Shown in pieces: positions 27,212 to 37,986 of a stretch of DNA of 64,000 nucleotides. Source of the stretch: Streptomyces glaucescens (lineage in GTDB: Bacteria; Actinomycetota; Actinomycetes; Streptomycetales; Streptomycetaceae). Numbering within the stretch: position 1 is the stretch's first letter; each line of letters starts with the position of its first letter. Made by a program: the position numbers and the translations under genes. The notes below the pieces were generated by a model. The model did not search any database, was not told where the DNA came from, and saw only the letters and a program-made list of their open reading frames with translations. Location: the NCBI RefSeq assembly GCF_000761215.1, contig NZ_CP009438.1, positions 2,127,501 through 2,191,500 of the forward strand, read 5' to 3'.

Positions 27212-28555
27212 TCACCGCTCTCCGGACGTGCGCACCGCCGAGGTGCGCCGTCGCATCGTGTTCCATCTCCGGGGCCCCGCGGGGCCCCCAGCCCCCCGCT
27301 TTCTACCAAAGCGGGGTTGCCGCATCGCAAGCGCCGCCCGCGCAGCGGGCTCGTCGCGCGCGAAGGCGATCAGCAGCCCGATGGCGAACATGGTCGGCAG
27401 CAGGGCGGATCCCCCGTAGGAGAACAGCGGGAGCGGGACACCGGCGATCGGCAGCAGGCCGAGCACCGCACCCATGTTGATCACGGCCTGGGCCGTGATC
27501 CAGGTGGTCACGCCTCCCGCGGCATACCTGACGAAGGGGTCCTCCGTGCGTCCGGCCACGCGGATACCCGCATAGCCTAGAGCGGCGAAGAGGGCGAGCA
27601 CCGACAGCGTCCCCGCGAGGCCCAGTTCCTCACCGGTGACGGCGAAGATGAAGTCGGTGTGCGCTTCGGGGAGTTGGCCCCATTTTTCCACACTCGCACC
27701 GAGCCCGGAGCCGAAGAGGCCACCGGAGGCGAGGGCGTAGATGCCGTGCACGGCCTGCCAGCAGGAGCCGTCCGGGCCCATCTCGGTGGCGCCGATGCAG
27801 GCGAAGCGGTCCAGCCGGTTGGAGTTGGTCTTGATCAGGACCGTGCCGATCGCCCCGGCGACCGCCAGCACCCCGACGAACAGCCGGGTGGGCGCTCCGG
27901 CCAGCCACAGCAGCCCGAACAGGATCGCGGTCAGGATGATGGCGGTGCCCATGTCACCGCCCAGCATGATGAGGCCGAGCAGCAGGAACGCCACCGGGAC
28001 CAGCGGCACCAGCATGTGCTTCCACTGCGCCATCAGCCTCTTGTCCTGCTTGCGGGCGAGCAGGTCCGCGCCCCACAGGATCAGGGCGAGCTTGCCGAAC
28101 TCGCTGGGCTGGATCTGGAAGGAGCCGCCGAGCGAGATCCAGTTCTGGTTGCCGTTGACCGCCACTCCTATCCCGGGCACCTGCACCAGCGCCATCAGGA
28201 AGACGGCGCCCGCGAGGATCGGGTAGGCGAGGGCCCGGTGCAGCTTCACCGGCATCCGGGAGGCCGCGTACAGCAGGCCGGCGCCGATCACGGCGGCCAG
28301 CAGCTGCTTGCGGAAGAAGTACGACCCGGGCAGCGACATCTGCAGCGCGGTGATCTGGGAGGCCGAGTAGACCATCACCAGCCCGAGCACGGTGATCAGC
28401 AGGCTGCCGCCGAGGATCAGGTAGTAGGCGGTCAGCGGCCGGTCCCAGGCCCGGCGGGCCCGCGTGAGGAGTCGTGCGACCGGGTTCTCGCAGGGGCCGG
28501 CCGGGGGCCGCACCGTCCGCCGCACCGGGGGACGGCCCGTACGGCTACCGGGCAT
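27212..28555 (-). CDS. ftsW: SEDS-family lipid II polymerase/divisome protein FtsW
   Basis: A 447-residue polytopic protein with about ten membrane helices. SEDS signatures are QIQPSEFGKLALI and the late GEELGLAGTLSVL plus NMGAVLGLLPIAGVPLPLFSYGG (positions 385-407), with the conserved Asp in the large loop DMGTAIIL. It polymerises glycan strands with FtsI. Both N- and C-terminal tails are Arg-rich. ATG 28555 follows GGGAG. The 167-nt gap from murD is unusual for this cluster and could hide a promoter or a longer N-terminus, but no further in-frame start with a good binding site is seen. Confidence 0.96.
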   Translation of the reverse strand: MPGSRTGRPPVRRTVRPPAGPCENPVARLLTRARRAWDRPLTAYYLILGGSLLITVLGLVMVYSASQITALQMSLPGSYFFRKQLLAAVIGAGLLYAASRMPVKLHRALAYPILAGAVFLMALVQVPGIGVAVNGNQNWISLGGSFQIQPSEFGKLALILWGADLLARKQDKRLMAQWKHMLVPLVPVAFLLLGLIMLGGDMGTAIILTAILFGLLWLAGAPTRLFVGVLAVAGAIGTVLIKTNSNRLDRFACIGATEMGPDGSCWQAVHGIYALASGGLFGSGLGASVEKWGQLPEAHTDFIFAVTGEELGLAGTLSVLALFAALGYAGIRVAGRTEDPFVRYAAGGVTTWITAQAVINMGAVLGLLPIAGVPLPLFSYGGSALLPTMFAIGLLIAFARDEPAARAALAMRQPRFGRKRGAGGPAGPRRWNTMRRRTSAVRTSGER

Positions 28556-28722
28556 GGCCGGCTCCCGTACGCCCGCCCCGGCCGTTCGCCCGCGGCGCGG
28601 CCGCGGACCGCCGCGGCGCCCTGCCGCCGGCGGGCTCCCGCCGGCCGGCCACCCCGTGCCACATCCGAGTCACCCGTCCCTCCAAAGGGTCCCGAAGCAC
28701 CCGCCGTGGTCGAGACCCGCCG

Positions 28723-30147
28723 TCAGGCGCCCGCTTCGAGTTCGCGGACGGCCGCCGCGAACGCGTCACCACGCTGGTTGTAGTTGGCGAACATGTCCAT
28801 CGAGGCGCAGGCCGGGGCCAGCAGCACCGTGTCGCCGGGCTCGGCGAGGCGCCGGGCCTCCTGGACAGCCGCGAGCATCGCCCCAGTGTCGGTCCGGTCG
28901 AGGTCGACGACGGGTACCTCGGGGGCGTGTCGCGCGAGCGCTTCGCGGATCAGCGCGCGGTCGGCGCCGATCAGCACGACCCCGCGCAGCCGCTTCGCCG
29001 ACCCGGCCACCAGCTCGTCGAAGGTGGCGCCCTTGGCCAGTCCGCCCGCGATCCACACGATCGACTCGTACGCCGCCAACGAGGCCTGCGCGGCGTGGGT
29101 GTTGGTGGCCTTGGAGTCGTCCACGTAGGCGACCCCCGCCACATCGGCGACGTGGGCGATGCGGTGGGCGTCCGGCCTGAAGGCCCGCAGCCCGTCCCGT
29201 ACGGCCTGCGGGGGCACGCCGAAGGCGCGGGCGAGGGCCGCCGCGGCGAGGGCGTTGGCGATGTTGTGCGGGGCCGGCGGGTGGACGTCGGCGACTTCGG
29301 CGAGCTCCTGCGCGTTCCTGTGCCGGTTCTCGACGAAGGCGCGGTCGACCAGGATGCCCTCCACGACGCCGAGTTGGGAGGGGGCCGGGGTGCCGAGGGT
29401 GAAGCCGACGGCCCGGCAGCCCTCCTCGACGTCCGCCTCGCGCACCAGGTCCTCGGTGGCCTTGTCGGCGACGTTGTAGACGCAGGCGACCCGATTGCCC
29501 TCGTAGACGCGGCCCTTGTCCCTGGCGTACGCCTCCATGGAGCCGTGCCAGTCCAGGTGGTCCGGGGCCAGGTTGAGGACGGCGGCGGAGTGGGCGCGCA
29601 GCGAGGGCGCCCAGTGCAGCTGGTAGCTGGACAGCTCGACGGCGAGGACGTCGTACTCCTCGTCGCCGAGGACGGCGTCCAGCAGCGAGACGCCGATGTT
29701 GCCGACGGCGGCGGTGCGCAGCCCGGCGGCCTCCAGGATCGACGCCAGCATCCGCACGGTGGTGGTCTTGCCGTTGGTGCCGGTCACGCAGAGCCAGGGC
29801 GCCGCGTCGGGGCGGCGCAGGCGCCAGGCCAGTTCGACGTCGCCCCAGATCTCCACTCCGGCCGCGCGGGCCGCCGTGAACAGCGGTTTGTCCGGCTGCC
29901 AGCCGGGCGCGGTGACGACCAGTCCGGTGCCGTCGGGCAGGGTGGCGCCGTCGCCGAGGCGCACGGTGACGCCCAGCGCCTCCAGTTCGGCGGCCTGCGC
30001 CCGGGCGCGCTCGTCGTCGCCGTCGTTGACCACGGTGACGATCGCGCCGAGCCCGTGCAGCACCTTGGCCGCCGGGACGCCGGAGACGCCGAGTCCGGCG
30101 ACGGTGACGCGCTTTCCCTGCCAGTCGGTCACTTCTCTGCTGCCCAT
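28723..30147 (-). CDS. murD: UDP-N-acetylmuramoyl-L-alanine:D-glutamate ligase
   Basis: A 474-residue Mur ligase adding D-Glu to UDP-MurNAc-L-Ala with ATP. An N-terminal Rossmann domain ([16 protein letters not shown]), the ATP loop GTNGKTTT near residue 128, and the C-terminal domain starting [11 protein letters not shown] with DDSKATN are all visible. ATG 30147 lies within mraY (19-bp overlap). A GTG at 30132 would instead make a GTGA overlap with the mraY stop and a protein 5 residues shorter. Neither has a strong binding site, so coupling to mraY is likely. Confidence 0.96.
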   Translation of the reverse strand: MGSREVTDWQGKRVTVAGLGVSGVPAAKVLHGLGAIVTVVNDGDDERARAQAAELEALGVTVRLGDGATLPDGTGLVVTAPGWQPDKPLFTAARAAGVEIWGDVELAWRLRRPDAAPWLCVTGTNGKTTTVRMLASILEAAGLRTAAVGNIGVSLLDAVLGDEEYDVLAVELSSYQLHWAPSLRAHSAAVLNLAPDHLDWHGSMEAYARDKGRVYEGNRVACVYNVADKATEDLVREADVEEGCRAVGFTLGTPAPSQLGVVEGILVDRAFVENRHRNAQELAEVADVHPPAPHNIANALAAAALARAFGVPPQAVRDGLRAFRPDAHRIAHVADVAGVAYVDDSKATNTHAAQASLAAYESIVWIAGGLAKGATFDELVAGSAKRLRGVVLIGADRALIREALARHAPEVPVVDLDRTDTGAMLAAVQEARRLAEPGDTVLLAPACASMDMFANYNQRGDAFAAAVRELEAGA

Positions 30148-31202
30148 CCCGCGTAGAAGAGGCCCAGTCCGACGATCACACAGATGCCCTGGATGATCCA
30201 GAAACGGACCACCACGAGCACTTCGGACCAGCCCTTGAGTTCGAAGTGGTGCTGGAGCGGTGCCATCCGGAAGACCCGCTTGCCGGTGAGCCGGAAGGAG
30301 CCGACCTGGATGACCACCGACATGGTGATGAGGACGAACAGGCCGCCGAGGATGGCGAGCAGCAGCTCGGTGCGGGAGCAGATCGCGAGACCCGCGAGCA
30401 CACCGCCGAGCGCCAGCGAACCGGTGTCGCCCATGAAGATCTTGGCCGGCGAGGTGTTCCACCACAGGAAGCCGAGGCAGGCGCCCATCAGCGCGGAGGC
30501 CACGACCGCGAGGTCGAGCGGGTCGCGGACCTCGTAGCAGGCGCCCGGGTTGGTCAGGGTGCCCGCGTTGGCGCAGGACTCCTGGAACTGCCACACGCCG
30601 ATGAAGGTGTAGGCGCCGAAGACGAGGACGGAGGCGCCGGTGGCCAGACCGTCCAGACCGTCCGTCAGGTTCACGCCGTTCGACATGGCGAGGATCATGA
30701 AGAGCGCCCAGACCACGAACAGCACCGGGCCGATGGTCCACCCGAAGTCGGTGATGAACGACAGCTTGGTGGAGGCCGGGGTGTTGCCGCGGTTGTCGGC
30801 GAACTGGAGCGAGAGCACCGCGAAGGCGATGCCGACGATCAGCTGGCCCGCCATCTTCGCCTTGGCCCGCAGACCCAGCGAACGCCGCTTGACGATCTTG
30901 ATGTAGTCGTCGAGGAAGCCGACCAGGCCCATGCCGACCATCAGGCCGAGCACCAGCAGACCCGAGTAGGTCGGGGGGTAACCGGTGATGACCTTGGACA
31001 GGAAGTACGCGGCGACCGTCGCCAGGATGAAGGCGATACCGCCCATGGTCGGCGTACCGCGCTTGCTGGCGTGCTCGCGCGGGCCGTCGTCACGGATGTA
31101 CTGGCCGTAGCCCTTGCGCGCGAGGAGCTTGATCAGCAGCGGGGTGCCGACCAGCGTCAGGAAGAGGCCAATGACTCCCGCGAACAGGATCTGCTTCATC
31201 AT
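30129..31202 (-). CDS. mraY: Phospho-MurNAc-pentapeptide transferase (lipid I synthase)
   Basis: A 357-residue integral membrane enzyme with about ten helices that transfers phospho-MurNAc-pentapeptide to undecaprenyl phosphate. Hallmarks are the [10 protein letters not shown] loop, GFLDDYIKI (catalytic Asp pair), [12 protein letters not shown], and the late [11 protein letters not shown] histidine motif. ATG ATG occurs at 31197-31202. The first ATG forms an ATGA overlap with the murF stop (31199-31202). It overlaps murD at the other end, so murF-mraY-murD are tightly coupled. Confidence 0.98.
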   Translation of the reverse strand: MMKQILFAGVIGLFLTLVGTPLLIKLLARKGYGQYIRDDGPREHASKRGTPTMGGIAFILATVAAYFLSKVITGYPPTYSGLLVLGLMVGMGLVGFLDDYIKIVKRRSLGLRAKAKMAGQLIVGIAFAVLSLQFADNRGNTPASTKLSFITDFGWTIGPVLFVVWALFMILAMSNGVNLTDGLDGLATGASVLVFGAYTFIGVWQFQESCANAGTLTNPGACYEVRDPLDLAVVASALMGACLGFLWWNTSPAKIFMGDTGSLALGGVLAGLAICSRTELLLAILGGLFVLITMSVVIQVGSFRLTGKRVFRMAPLQHHFELKGWSEVLVVVRFWIIQGICVIVGLGLFYAGWAAEK

Positions 31203-32605
31203 CGGGCGGCAACCTCACCCTCGGCACCGGACTCGAGCAGCGCCTGGGCAACGCTTTCGAGCCCGACCGAACGGGACGCCTTCACGAGCACGACGTCCCC
31301 CGGGCGCAACTCGCTGCGCAACAGGTCGACCGCCGCCTGTGCGTCGGACACGTGCACCGACTCCTCACCCCACGAACCCTCGTTATATGCGCCCAGTTGC
31401 AGCCAGGCGGCTTCCCTGCCCCCGACCGCGACGAGCTTGCTGACGTTGAGCCGGACGGCGAGCCGTCCGACCGCGTCGTGCTCGGCGAGCGACTCGTCCC
31501 CGAGCTCGGCCATCTTGCCGAGCACCGCCCACGTACGACGCCCCTTGCCCATGGCCGCCAGCGCGCGCAGAGCGGCCTTCATGGACTCGGGGTTCGCGTT
31601 GTAGGCGTCGTTGACGACCGTCACGCCGTCCGGGCGCTCGGTGACCTCCATCCGCCAGCGGGAGAGGGAGCCCGCCTCGGAGAGCGCGGTGGCGATCTCT
31701 TCCGCGGACATGCCCAGCTCATGGGCGACGGCGGCCGCGGCGAGCGCGTTCGACACGTGGTGCTCACCGTACAGGCGCATGGTCACGTCGCTGCACCCGG
31801 AGGGTGTGTGAAGGGTGAAGGAGGGCTGCCCGGTGTCCGTCAACCGCACGTTCTCTGCGCGTACGTCCGCTTCGTCGGCCTCGCCGAAGAGCAGCACCTT
31901 CGCCTTCGTTCGGGCGGCCATGGCCCGTACGTACGGATCGTCGGCGTTGAGCACCGCGGTGCCGTCCTCGGGGAGCGCCTCCACCAACTCGCCCTTGGCC
32001 TGGGCGATCTGCTCGCGGCCGCCGAACTCACCGATGTGCGCGGAGCCGACGTTGAGCACGAGGCCGATCTTCGGGGGGGTCAGCCCGGTCAGGTAGCGGA
32101 TGTGGCCGATGCCGCGGGCGCCCATCTCCAGGACCAGGAACCGGGTTTCCTCGGTGGCGCTGAGCGCGGTGAGGGGCAGCCCGATCTCGTTGTTGAGCGA
32201 GCCCGGCGTGAACACCGTCGGCGCCTTGCGCTGGAGCACCTGCGCGATGAGGTCCTTGGTGCTGGTCTTGCCCGCCGAGCCGGTGAGCGCGACCAGGGTC
32301 GTGCCGAGCTTGTCCACGACGTGGCGGGCGAGGGCGCCGAGTGCCGCCTGGACGTCGTCCACGACGATCGCGGGCACGCCGACGGGGCGCGAGCCGAGCA
32401 CGGCGACCGCGCCCGCCGCCACGACCTGTGGCGCGAAGTCGTGGCCGTCGACGCGCTCGCCGACGAACGCGGCGAACAGGCTGCCGGGCCCCGCCTCACG
32501 GGAGTCCCGGACGACCGGACCGGTCACCAGGACCGACGCGTCCGGTATGTCGTGCGTCTGCCCGCCGACGACTTCTGCGATCTCGGCGAGGGAGAGGGCG
32601 ATCAC
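31199..32605 (-). CDS. murF: UDP-MurNAc-tripeptide:D-Ala-D-Ala ligase
   Basis: A 468-residue Mur ligase adding D-Ala-D-Ala to complete the pentapeptide. The ATP loop is [11 protein letters not shown] near residue 107. The family blocks [24 protein letters not shown] and the C-terminal domain [16 protein letters not shown] are intact. GTG 32605 is chosen because the protein then begins with the MurF motif [14 protein letters not shown], and GGGGAT lies upstream; the longer frame is out of family. It follows murE by 28 nt and overlaps mraY by 4 nt. Confidence 0.97.
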   Translation of the reverse strand: MIALSLAEIAEVVGGQTHDIPDASVLVTGPVVRDSREAGPGSLFAAFVGERVDGHDFAPQVVAAGAVAVLGSRPVGVPAIVVDDVQAALGALARHVVDKLGTTLVALTGSAGKTSTKDLIAQVLQRKAPTVFTPGSLNNEIGLPLTALSATEETRFLVLEMGARGIGHIRYLTGLTPPKIGLVLNVGSAHIGEFGGREQIAQAKGELVEALPEDGTAVLNADDPYVRAMAARTKAKVLLFGEADEADVRAENVRLTDTGQPSFTLHTPSGCSDVTMRLYGEHHVSNALAAAAVAHELGMSAEEIATALSEAGSLSRWRMEVTERPDGVTVVNDAYNANPESMKAALRALAAMGKGRRTWAVLGKMAELGDESLAEHDAVGRLAVRLNVSKLVAVGGREAAWLQLGAYNEGSWGEESVHVSDAQAAVDLLRSELRPGDVVLVKASRSVGLESVAQALLESGAEGEVAAR

Positions 32606-32633
32606 AAGTTCATCCCCTGGATCTTTCGGGATT

Positions 32634-34289
32634 TCATCCCTGGGTCTTCTGGATGGCTTCGCGAAGCACCTGGCGGTCGTCGAAGGGACGGACCACGCCG
32701 GCGATGTCCTGGCCCTGCTCGTGGCCCTTGCCCGCGACCAGCACGGTGTCGCCGGGCCGGGCCCGTTCGACGGCGGCGGCGATCGCCGCGGCCCGGTCCT
32801 CGAAGAGCACGACCTCACCGCGCTCGTGCACCGGCACCGACGCCGCCCCCTGGAGCATGGTGGCGAGGATCGCGAGCGGGTCCTCCGAGCGGGGGTTGTC
32901 GGAGGTCAGTACGGCGGTGTCGGCGAACCGTGCCACGGCGGCGCCCATCGGGGCGCGCTTGGTGGTGTCGCGGTCGCCGCCGCAGCCGAGGACGACGTGC
33001 AGTCGGCCCTTGGTGACCTTGCGCAGCGCCTTCAGCACCGACTCGACGGCGTCGGTCTTGTGGGCGTAGTCGACCACCGCGAGGTAGGGCTGTCCGGCGT
33101 CCACCCGCTCCAGCCGGCCCGGGACGCCCGGCACGGCGGCGATGCCGTCGGCGGCGGCCTGCGGTTCGAGACCGGCGGCGGCGAGGGCGACCAGCGCGGC
33201 GAGGGTGTTCGCCACGTTGAACGGGCCGGGCAGCGGGGACTTGGCGGCGATCCGCTCGCCGTTCGGGCCGAGCACGGTGAACGTCGAGTCGAGCTGGCCG
33301 ATCACCACGTCCTCGGCGCGCCAGTCGGCGTCCGGGTGGCCCTCGGCGGAGTAGGTGACGACGGGGACGCCGGCCTCGCGGGCGAGCCGGCGGCCGTACT
33401 CGTCGTCGATGTTGACCACGCCGAGCCTGCTGCGGCGCGGCGTGAACAGCTGCGCCTTCGCCTGGAAGTAGTCCTCCATGCCGGAGTGGAACTCCATGTG
33501 CTCCGGGCTGAGGTTGGTGAACACGGCGATGTCGAAGACGCAGCCGTCGACCCGGCCGAGCACCAGGGCGTGGCTGGAGACCTCCATGGCGACCGCCTCG
33601 ACGCCGCGTTCGCGCATGACCGCGAAGAGGGCCTGGAGGTCGGTGGCCTCGGGGGTGGTGCGCTCGGACTTGATGCGCTCGTCGCCGATGCGCATCTCCA
33701 CGGTGCCGACCAGGCCGGTGGACCTGGCCGTCCGCAGGCCGCCCTCGACGAGGTAGGCCGTGGTGGTCTTGCCGGAGGTGCCGGTGATGCCGATCTGGAG
33801 CAGGTCCCGCCCGGGCCGGCCGTAGATCGTGGCGGCCAGTTCGCCCATCCGCGCGCGCGGGTCGTCGACGACGAGCACCGGCAGGCCGGTGGCGGCGGCG
33901 CGCTCGGCGCCGGCCGGGTCGGTCAGCACGGCCGTCGCGCCCAGGCCGGCGGCCTGGGTGACGAAGTCGGCGCCGTGCGCGCGGGCGCCGGGCAGGGCGG
34001 CGTACAGGTCGCCGGGGCGGACGGCGCGCGAGTCATGGGTGATGCCCGTGACCCCGGCGTCGCCCTCCGGTGCGGCGGCACCCAGCTGTCCGGCCAGTTC
34101 CGCGAGGGGAGTGGCGGAGACCTGCGCCGGACGGGGCGGTCCCGGATAGGTCACGGGATGGCCCTTCTGGGTGGTTTGGGACTGATCAGCGTGTGGCACG
34201 GCGGTGAGCGTACCGGGCGTACCCGTCCCGGAGCGAAGTGAGGGGCGGGGGGTGCCTTGGTTCCCGGGATCCGGGGTGATCGTCGTCAC
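32634..34289 (-). CDS. murE: UDP-MurNAc-L-Ala-D-Glu:diaminopimelate ligase
   Basis: A 551-residue Mur ligase. The ATP loop is GTSGKTTTAYL near residue 163, and the acceptor-specificity block DNPRSEDP near residue 460 is the one used by diaminopimelate-adding MurE enzymes (lysine enzymes differ at the Arg). Streptomyces walls contain LL-DAP, which fits. The N-terminal 45 residues are Thr/Gly/Pro-rich without family match. GTG 34289 (upstream AGGAACC) gives the long form; a GTG at 34154 with AGAAGGG upstream would give 506 residues, nearer the E. coli length. It is 45 nt after ftsI. Confidence 0.95.
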   Translation of the reverse strand: MTTITPDPGNQGTPRPSLRSGTGTPGTLTAVPHADQSQTTQKGHPVTYPGPPRPAQVSATPLAELAGQLGAAAPEGDAGVTGITHDSRAVRPGDLYAALPGARAHGADFVTQAAGLGATAVLTDPAGAERAAATGLPVLVVDDPRARMGELAATIYGRPGRDLLQIGITGTSGKTTTAYLVEGGLRTARSTGLVGTVEMRIGDERIKSERTTPEATDLQALFAVMRERGVEAVAMEVSSHALVLGRVDGCVFDIAVFTNLSPEHMEFHSGMEDYFQAKAQLFTPRRSRLGVVNIDDEYGRRLAREAGVPVVTYSAEGHPDADWRAEDVVIGQLDSTFTVLGPNGERIAAKSPLPGPFNVANTLAALVALAAAGLEPQAAADGIAAVPGVPGRLERVDAGQPYLAVVDYAHKTDAVESVLKALRKVTKGRLHVVLGCGGDRDTTKRAPMGAAVARFADTAVLTSDNPRSEDPLAILATMLQGAASVPVHERGEVVLFEDRAAAIAAAVERARPGDTVLVAGKGHEQGQDIAGVVRPFDDRQVLREAIQKTQG

Positions 34290-34334
34290 GGTGGTTCCTG
34301 GTTGCTCGGTGGTGCTCGGTGCGGTCGGGACTGA

Positions 34335-36320
34335 TCAGGGCTGGTACGTCACCGGCAGGTTCGCGGGACGGGCGCCGGTGGGCGGGATCTGGAGCGTCTT
34401 CAGCGCGAACTCCATCACCTGCTTGAAGACCGGCCCGCAGATCTGGCCGCCGAAGTAGCTGCCCTTCGTGGCGTTCTGGATGGCGCAGTAGACGGTGATC
34501 CGGGGCTGGTCCGCGGGCGCGAAACCCGCGAACGACGACGTGTAGCCGTGGTACTTGCCGGTGGCCGGATCCACGCGGTTGGCCGTGCCCGTCTTGCCCG
34601 CGACCCGGTAGCCCGGGATGCGTGCCTTGGTGCCGGTGCCCTCCTCGTCGTCGACCACCGACTCCAGCATCCGGGCCAGCGTCTTCGCGGTCTTCTCGCT
34701 GACCACACGGGTCTTCTCGGGTTCCGGGGCCGGAGTGAAGCGGCCGTCGGGTCCTCGCGTGCCGCGGATCAGAGTGGGCTCGACGCGTACGCCGCCGTTG
34801 GCGATCGTCGAGTAGACGGAGGCCGCCTGCATCGCGTTGACGGACACGCCCTGGCCGAAAGGGATCGTGTACTGCTGCGAGGTCGACCACTCGTCCGGCG
34901 GGGCGAGGATGCCCTCGGTCTCGCCCGGGAAGCCGAGCCCGGTGTGCTCGCCGATGCCGAACCTGCGCAGGTAGGAGTAGAGGACGCGGTTGGCCTGCGC
35001 CTGGGTCCTGCCGAGCTGGCCGGTGGCGAGGATGGTGCCGATGTTGCTGGACTTGGCGAGCACGCCGTTCAGCGTCAGGTACCAGGTCGGGTGGTCGACG
35101 TCGTCCTGGAACAGCCGGTCGCCGCGGTGCAGCCGGTTCGGCACCACGACGCGCGTGCCGGGGGTGGCGACCTCCTCCTCCAGTACGGCGGCCATCGACA
35201 TCAGCTTGGCGGTGGAGCCGGGCTCGTAGGCGTCCTGGAGTGCGGCGTTGCCCATGTTCGCCGAGGTGGCGCGGGACAGGTCGTTGGGGTCGAAGCCGGG
35301 CGAGTTGGCCATGGCCAGGACCTCGCCGGTCCGGGTGTCCTGCACGATCACGTAGCCGCGGTCCGCCGCCGACTCCTCCACCTGCTCGGCGATGGCGTTC
35401 TGCGCGGCCCACTGGATGTCGCGGTCGATGGTCAGCTCGATGTCCGAGCCGGGGACCGCGGGCGTCTCCTCGGCGCCCACGGTGGGCACCTGGCGGCCGC
35501 CGGACTGGGCGTAGCGGATCTCGCCGTCCTCGCCGGCCAGCTCCTCGTCCAGCTGCTGCTCGATGCCGCCGCCGCCCGTGCCGTCGGCGTTGACCCAGCC
35601 CAGTATCCCGGCGGCCAGCTCGCCGTTCGGGTACACCCGCTTGCTGCTGGGGGTGGCCAGGACGCCGGCGAGGACGTTCACCGTGGACCCGTCCGTCTGC
35701 TCCTTGCCGGCCAGCGCCGACTTCAGGTCCTTGATCTGCTTCCAGACCTGCGGGGTCTGCCGGTCGGCGAGCTTGACGTAGCGCAGCTTCTCGTCCTCCG
35801 GCCGCAGCTTCCTGACGATGTCCTGCTGGTCCTGGCCGAGGATCGGCGCGAGGAGGGCGGCGGCCTGCTCGGGGCCGTCGTCGACCTTCAGCTGCTCGCG
35901 CGTGAAGAGCGTGGGGTCGGCGGTGATGTCGTAGGCGTCGACGCTGGTGGCGAGGGCCACGCCGGCACGGTCGGTGATCTCGCCGCGCTCGGCGGCCAGC
36001 ACCTGCCCCACGTACCGGTTCTGCTCCGCCTTCGCGGCGTACGCGCTCGCGTCGACGGCCTGCACCTGGAGCAGCCGTACCACGAAGACGAGCAGGACCA
36101 GGGTGAGCGCGACGCCGACCAGGCGCAGCCGGGGCCGGGGGCTGCCCAGCCGGATGACGCGCGGGGCGGCGGCGCGGGGCCGGGCGGGGCGGGCCGGCCG
36201 GCGGGCCGGGCGGGCGCCGGGGGCGGGGCGCCGCTGCCCGCCGGAGCGGGCGGGGCGCGCGGGTGCCGGCACCCTGCGGCGCGGCGGTTGCCTGCCGAAG
36301 TCGTCAGCCACTTCCGTCAC
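34335..36320 (-). CDS. ftsI: Septal class B penicillin-binding protein FtsI (PBP3)
   Basis: A 661-residue transpeptidase cross-linking septal peptidoglycan. An Arg/Pro/Ala-rich cytoplasmic N-terminus of about 62 residues precedes the membrane helix (about 66-86), the pedestal domain and the transpeptidase domain. Active-site motifs are S369TAK372, S424SN426 and K576TG. No C-terminal PASTA domains are present. GTG 36320 overlaps the 3' end of ftsL by 17 nt. It pairs functionally with FtsW and FtsL. Confidence 0.97.
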   Translation of the reverse strand: MTEVADDFGRQPPRRRVPAPARPARSGGQRRPAPGARPARRPARPARPRAAAPRVIRLGSPRPRLRLVGVALTLVLLVFVVRLLQVQAVDASAYAAKAEQNRYVGQVLAAERGEITDRAGVALATSVDAYDITADPTLFTREQLKVDDGPEQAAALLAPILGQDQQDIVRKLRPEDEKLRYVKLADRQTPQVWKQIKDLKSALAGKEQTDGSTVNVLAGVLATPSSKRVYPNGELAAGILGWVNADGTGGGGIEQQLDEELAGEDGEIRYAQSGGRQVPTVGAEETPAVPGSDIELTIDRDIQWAAQNAIAEQVEESAADRGYVIVQDTRTGEVLAMANSPGFDPNDLSRATSANMGNAALQDAYEPGSTAKLMSMAAVLEEEVATPGTRVVVPNRLHRGDRLFQDDVDHPTWYLTLNGVLAKSSNIGTILATGQLGRTQAQANRVLYSYLRRFGIGEHTGLGFPGETEGILAPPDEWSTSQQYTIPFGQGVSVNAMQAASVYSTIANGGVRVEPTLIRGTRGPDGRFTPAPEPEKTRVVSEKTAKTLARMLESVVDDEEGTGTKARIPGYRVAGKTGTANRVDPATGKYHGYTSSFAGFAPADQPRITVYCAIQNATKGSYFGGQICGPVFKQVMEFALKTLQIPPTGARPANLPVTYQP

Positions 36321-36912
36321 CTGCCGGGGTCGTGTGGATGGTCGGGGCGGGCGCAGCGGACCGGGGAGCCGCCGGGGCGGCGGCGGGGGCGGACGTGGGG
36401 GCGGCGGACGGCGGAGCGACGGGGGCGTCCGCGGGTGCGGAGGGACCGGCGGCGGGGGCCGCGGGGTCGCTGCGGGGCCCGGTGGGGCCGCTCATCGCCT
36501 CGGGGGCCAGGACGAGCGGGGAGCGGGCGGCGCTCTGCGGCTCGGCGGCCGGGGCGGGTGAGGGCACGCCCTCGACCGTGCCGTCGGGGTTCAGGAAGGC
36601 CGGGTCGCCGCCGGGGACCATGCCCAGCTCGCGGGCGCGTCGCTGGAGGGCGTCGGGGGCGGAGTAGGCGTCGATGTCGCGCTGGAGGGCCTGTTCCTCG
36701 TCGGTGAGGTTCCTGGTCTCGCGCCGGAGGTCGTCCAGAGTGAAGGAGCCCTCGCTGAGCGCCGAGTTCAGCATGAGCAGACCGATCAGGCCGCCGCCGA
36801 GGAGCACGACGACGAGGAGGACGAAGGGGGTGCGGGCCGCCTGGCCCTGGGAGGCGGGCAGGAGTCGCGTGAGCCGCGCCGCCCGGCCCCTCAGTTCGGG
36901 TTTACTGCTCAC
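36304..36912 (-). CDS. ftsL: FtsL-like divisome protein with long Pro/Ala tail
   Basis: A 202-residue bitopic protein. One membrane helix lies near residues 28-48, then a short coiled coil with the septum-initiator pattern (TLDDLRRETRNLTDEEQALQ, residues 57-76) and the RARELGMVP block. The remaining ~95 residues are almost only Pro, Ala, Ser and Gly, an extracellular unstructured tail much longer than in E. coli FtsL. GTG 36912. It overlaps ftsI by 17 nt. The assignment rests on topology and position between rsmH and ftsI. Confidence 0.9.
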   Translation of the reverse strand: MSSKPELRGRAARLTRLLPASQGQAARTPFVLLVVVLLGGGLIGLLMLNSALSEGSFTLDDLRRETRNLTDEEQALQRDIDAYSAPDALQRRARELGMVPGGDPAFLNPDGTVEGVPSPAPAAEPQSAARSPLVLAPEAMSGPTGPRSDPAAPAAGPSAPADAPVAPPSAAPTSAPAAAPAAPRSAAPAPTIHTTPAGDGSG

Positions 36913-36975
36913 TCGCCCTCCCGGTGGGTCCGGTCCTCCGACCCGCGCCCGTGCGCGCCCGGCCCTCCGCCCGGC

Positions 36976-37986
36976 TCACTCGACGTCCTCCCTGATGCGC
37001 TCTGCGCCGCGCAGCCGGGCCGGGGCGGCCCGCCGGTTCTCGGCGATCTCTTCCTCGGTGGGTAGTTCGGCACCGCGGGTGAGCAGCTTGAGCCGCGGCT
37101 GGTAGCGCTCGGGGACGACGGGCAGTCCGGGCGGCGCGGTGGTCGCGGCGCCGGCCGCGAAGACCTGCTTGACCAGCCGGTCCTCCAGCGAGTGGTACGA
37201 CAGCACGGCGATCCGCCCGCCCACGGCGAGCGCCTTCACGGCCGCGGGGACGGCCCGCTCCAGCACCGAGAGCTCGCCGTTGACCTCGATCCGCAGCGCC
37301 TGGAAGGTGCGCTTGGCCGGGTTGCCGCCGGTCCGCTTGGCGGCCTGCGGCAGCGCGTCGCGGATCAGCTCCACCAGGCGGGCGCTGGTGCTGAACGGCT
37401 CCTTCTCCCGCTCGCGCACGATCGCCGCGACGATCCGCTTGGCCTGCTTCTCCTCGCCGTACGCGCGCAGGATCCGCACCAGCTCGCCGGGCGGGTAGGT
37501 GTTGAGCACCTCCGCGGCGCTGATGCCGGTCGTCTGGTCCATGCGCATGTCGAGCGGGGCGTCCTGGGCGTAGGCGAAGCCGCGGTCGGCCTCGTCGAGC
37601 TGCATGGAGGAGACTCCGAGGTCGAACAGGACGCCCTGGACGCGCGGGACGCCCAGCCGGTCCAGGACGCCGGGCAGCTCGTCGTACACCGCGTGCACGA
37701 GGGTGGCGCGCTCCCCGTAGCGGGCCAGCCGCTCACCGGACAGGCGCAGCGCCTCCTTGTCCCGGTCCAGGGCGACGAGCCGCGCCTCGGGGAAGCGGTC
37801 GAGCAGGGCCTCGCTGTGGCCGCCGAGGCCGAGGGTGCAGTCGACGACCACCGCGCCCGGCGCCCGCAGGGCCGGGGCCAGCAGGTCCAGGCACCTCTGG
37901 AGCATCACCGGGACGTGTCGGCTCTCGCCCTGCGGTCGCCCACCATCACCCTTGTTCGAATGCGCTTCGTGCGCTTCGCGCTCCAT
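36976..37986 (-). CDS. rsmH: 16S rRNA (cytosine-1402-N4)-methyltransferase RsmH (MraW)
   Basis: A 336-residue SAM-dependent methyltransferase acting on C1402 in 16S rRNA. SAM motif I is [14 protein letters not shown] near residue 47. Further family blocks are [21 protein letters not shown] and the late [18 protein letters not shown] 37986 is the likely start; the open frame runs to 38244, but the extra part has no match and crosses the candidate promoter. The binding site before 37986 is weak. It is the first gene of the dcw cluster, 63 nt before ftsL, with no mraZ upstream. Confidence 0.94.
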   Translation of the reverse strand: MEREAHEAHSNKGDGGRPQGESRHVPVMLQRCLDLLAPALRAPGAVVVDCTLGLGGHSEALLDRFPEARLVALDRDKEALRLSGERLARYGERATLVHAVYDELPGVLDRLGVPRVQGVLFDLGVSSMQLDEADRGFAYAQDAPLDMRMDQTTGISAAEVLNTYPPGELVRILRAYGEEKQAKRIVAAIVREREKEPFSTSARLVELIRDALPQAAKRTGGNPAKRTFQALRIEVNGELSVLERAVPAAVKALAVGGRIAVLSYHSLEDRLVKQVFAAGAATTAPPGLPVVPERYQPRLKLLTRGAELPTEEEIAENRRAAPARLRGAERIREDVE

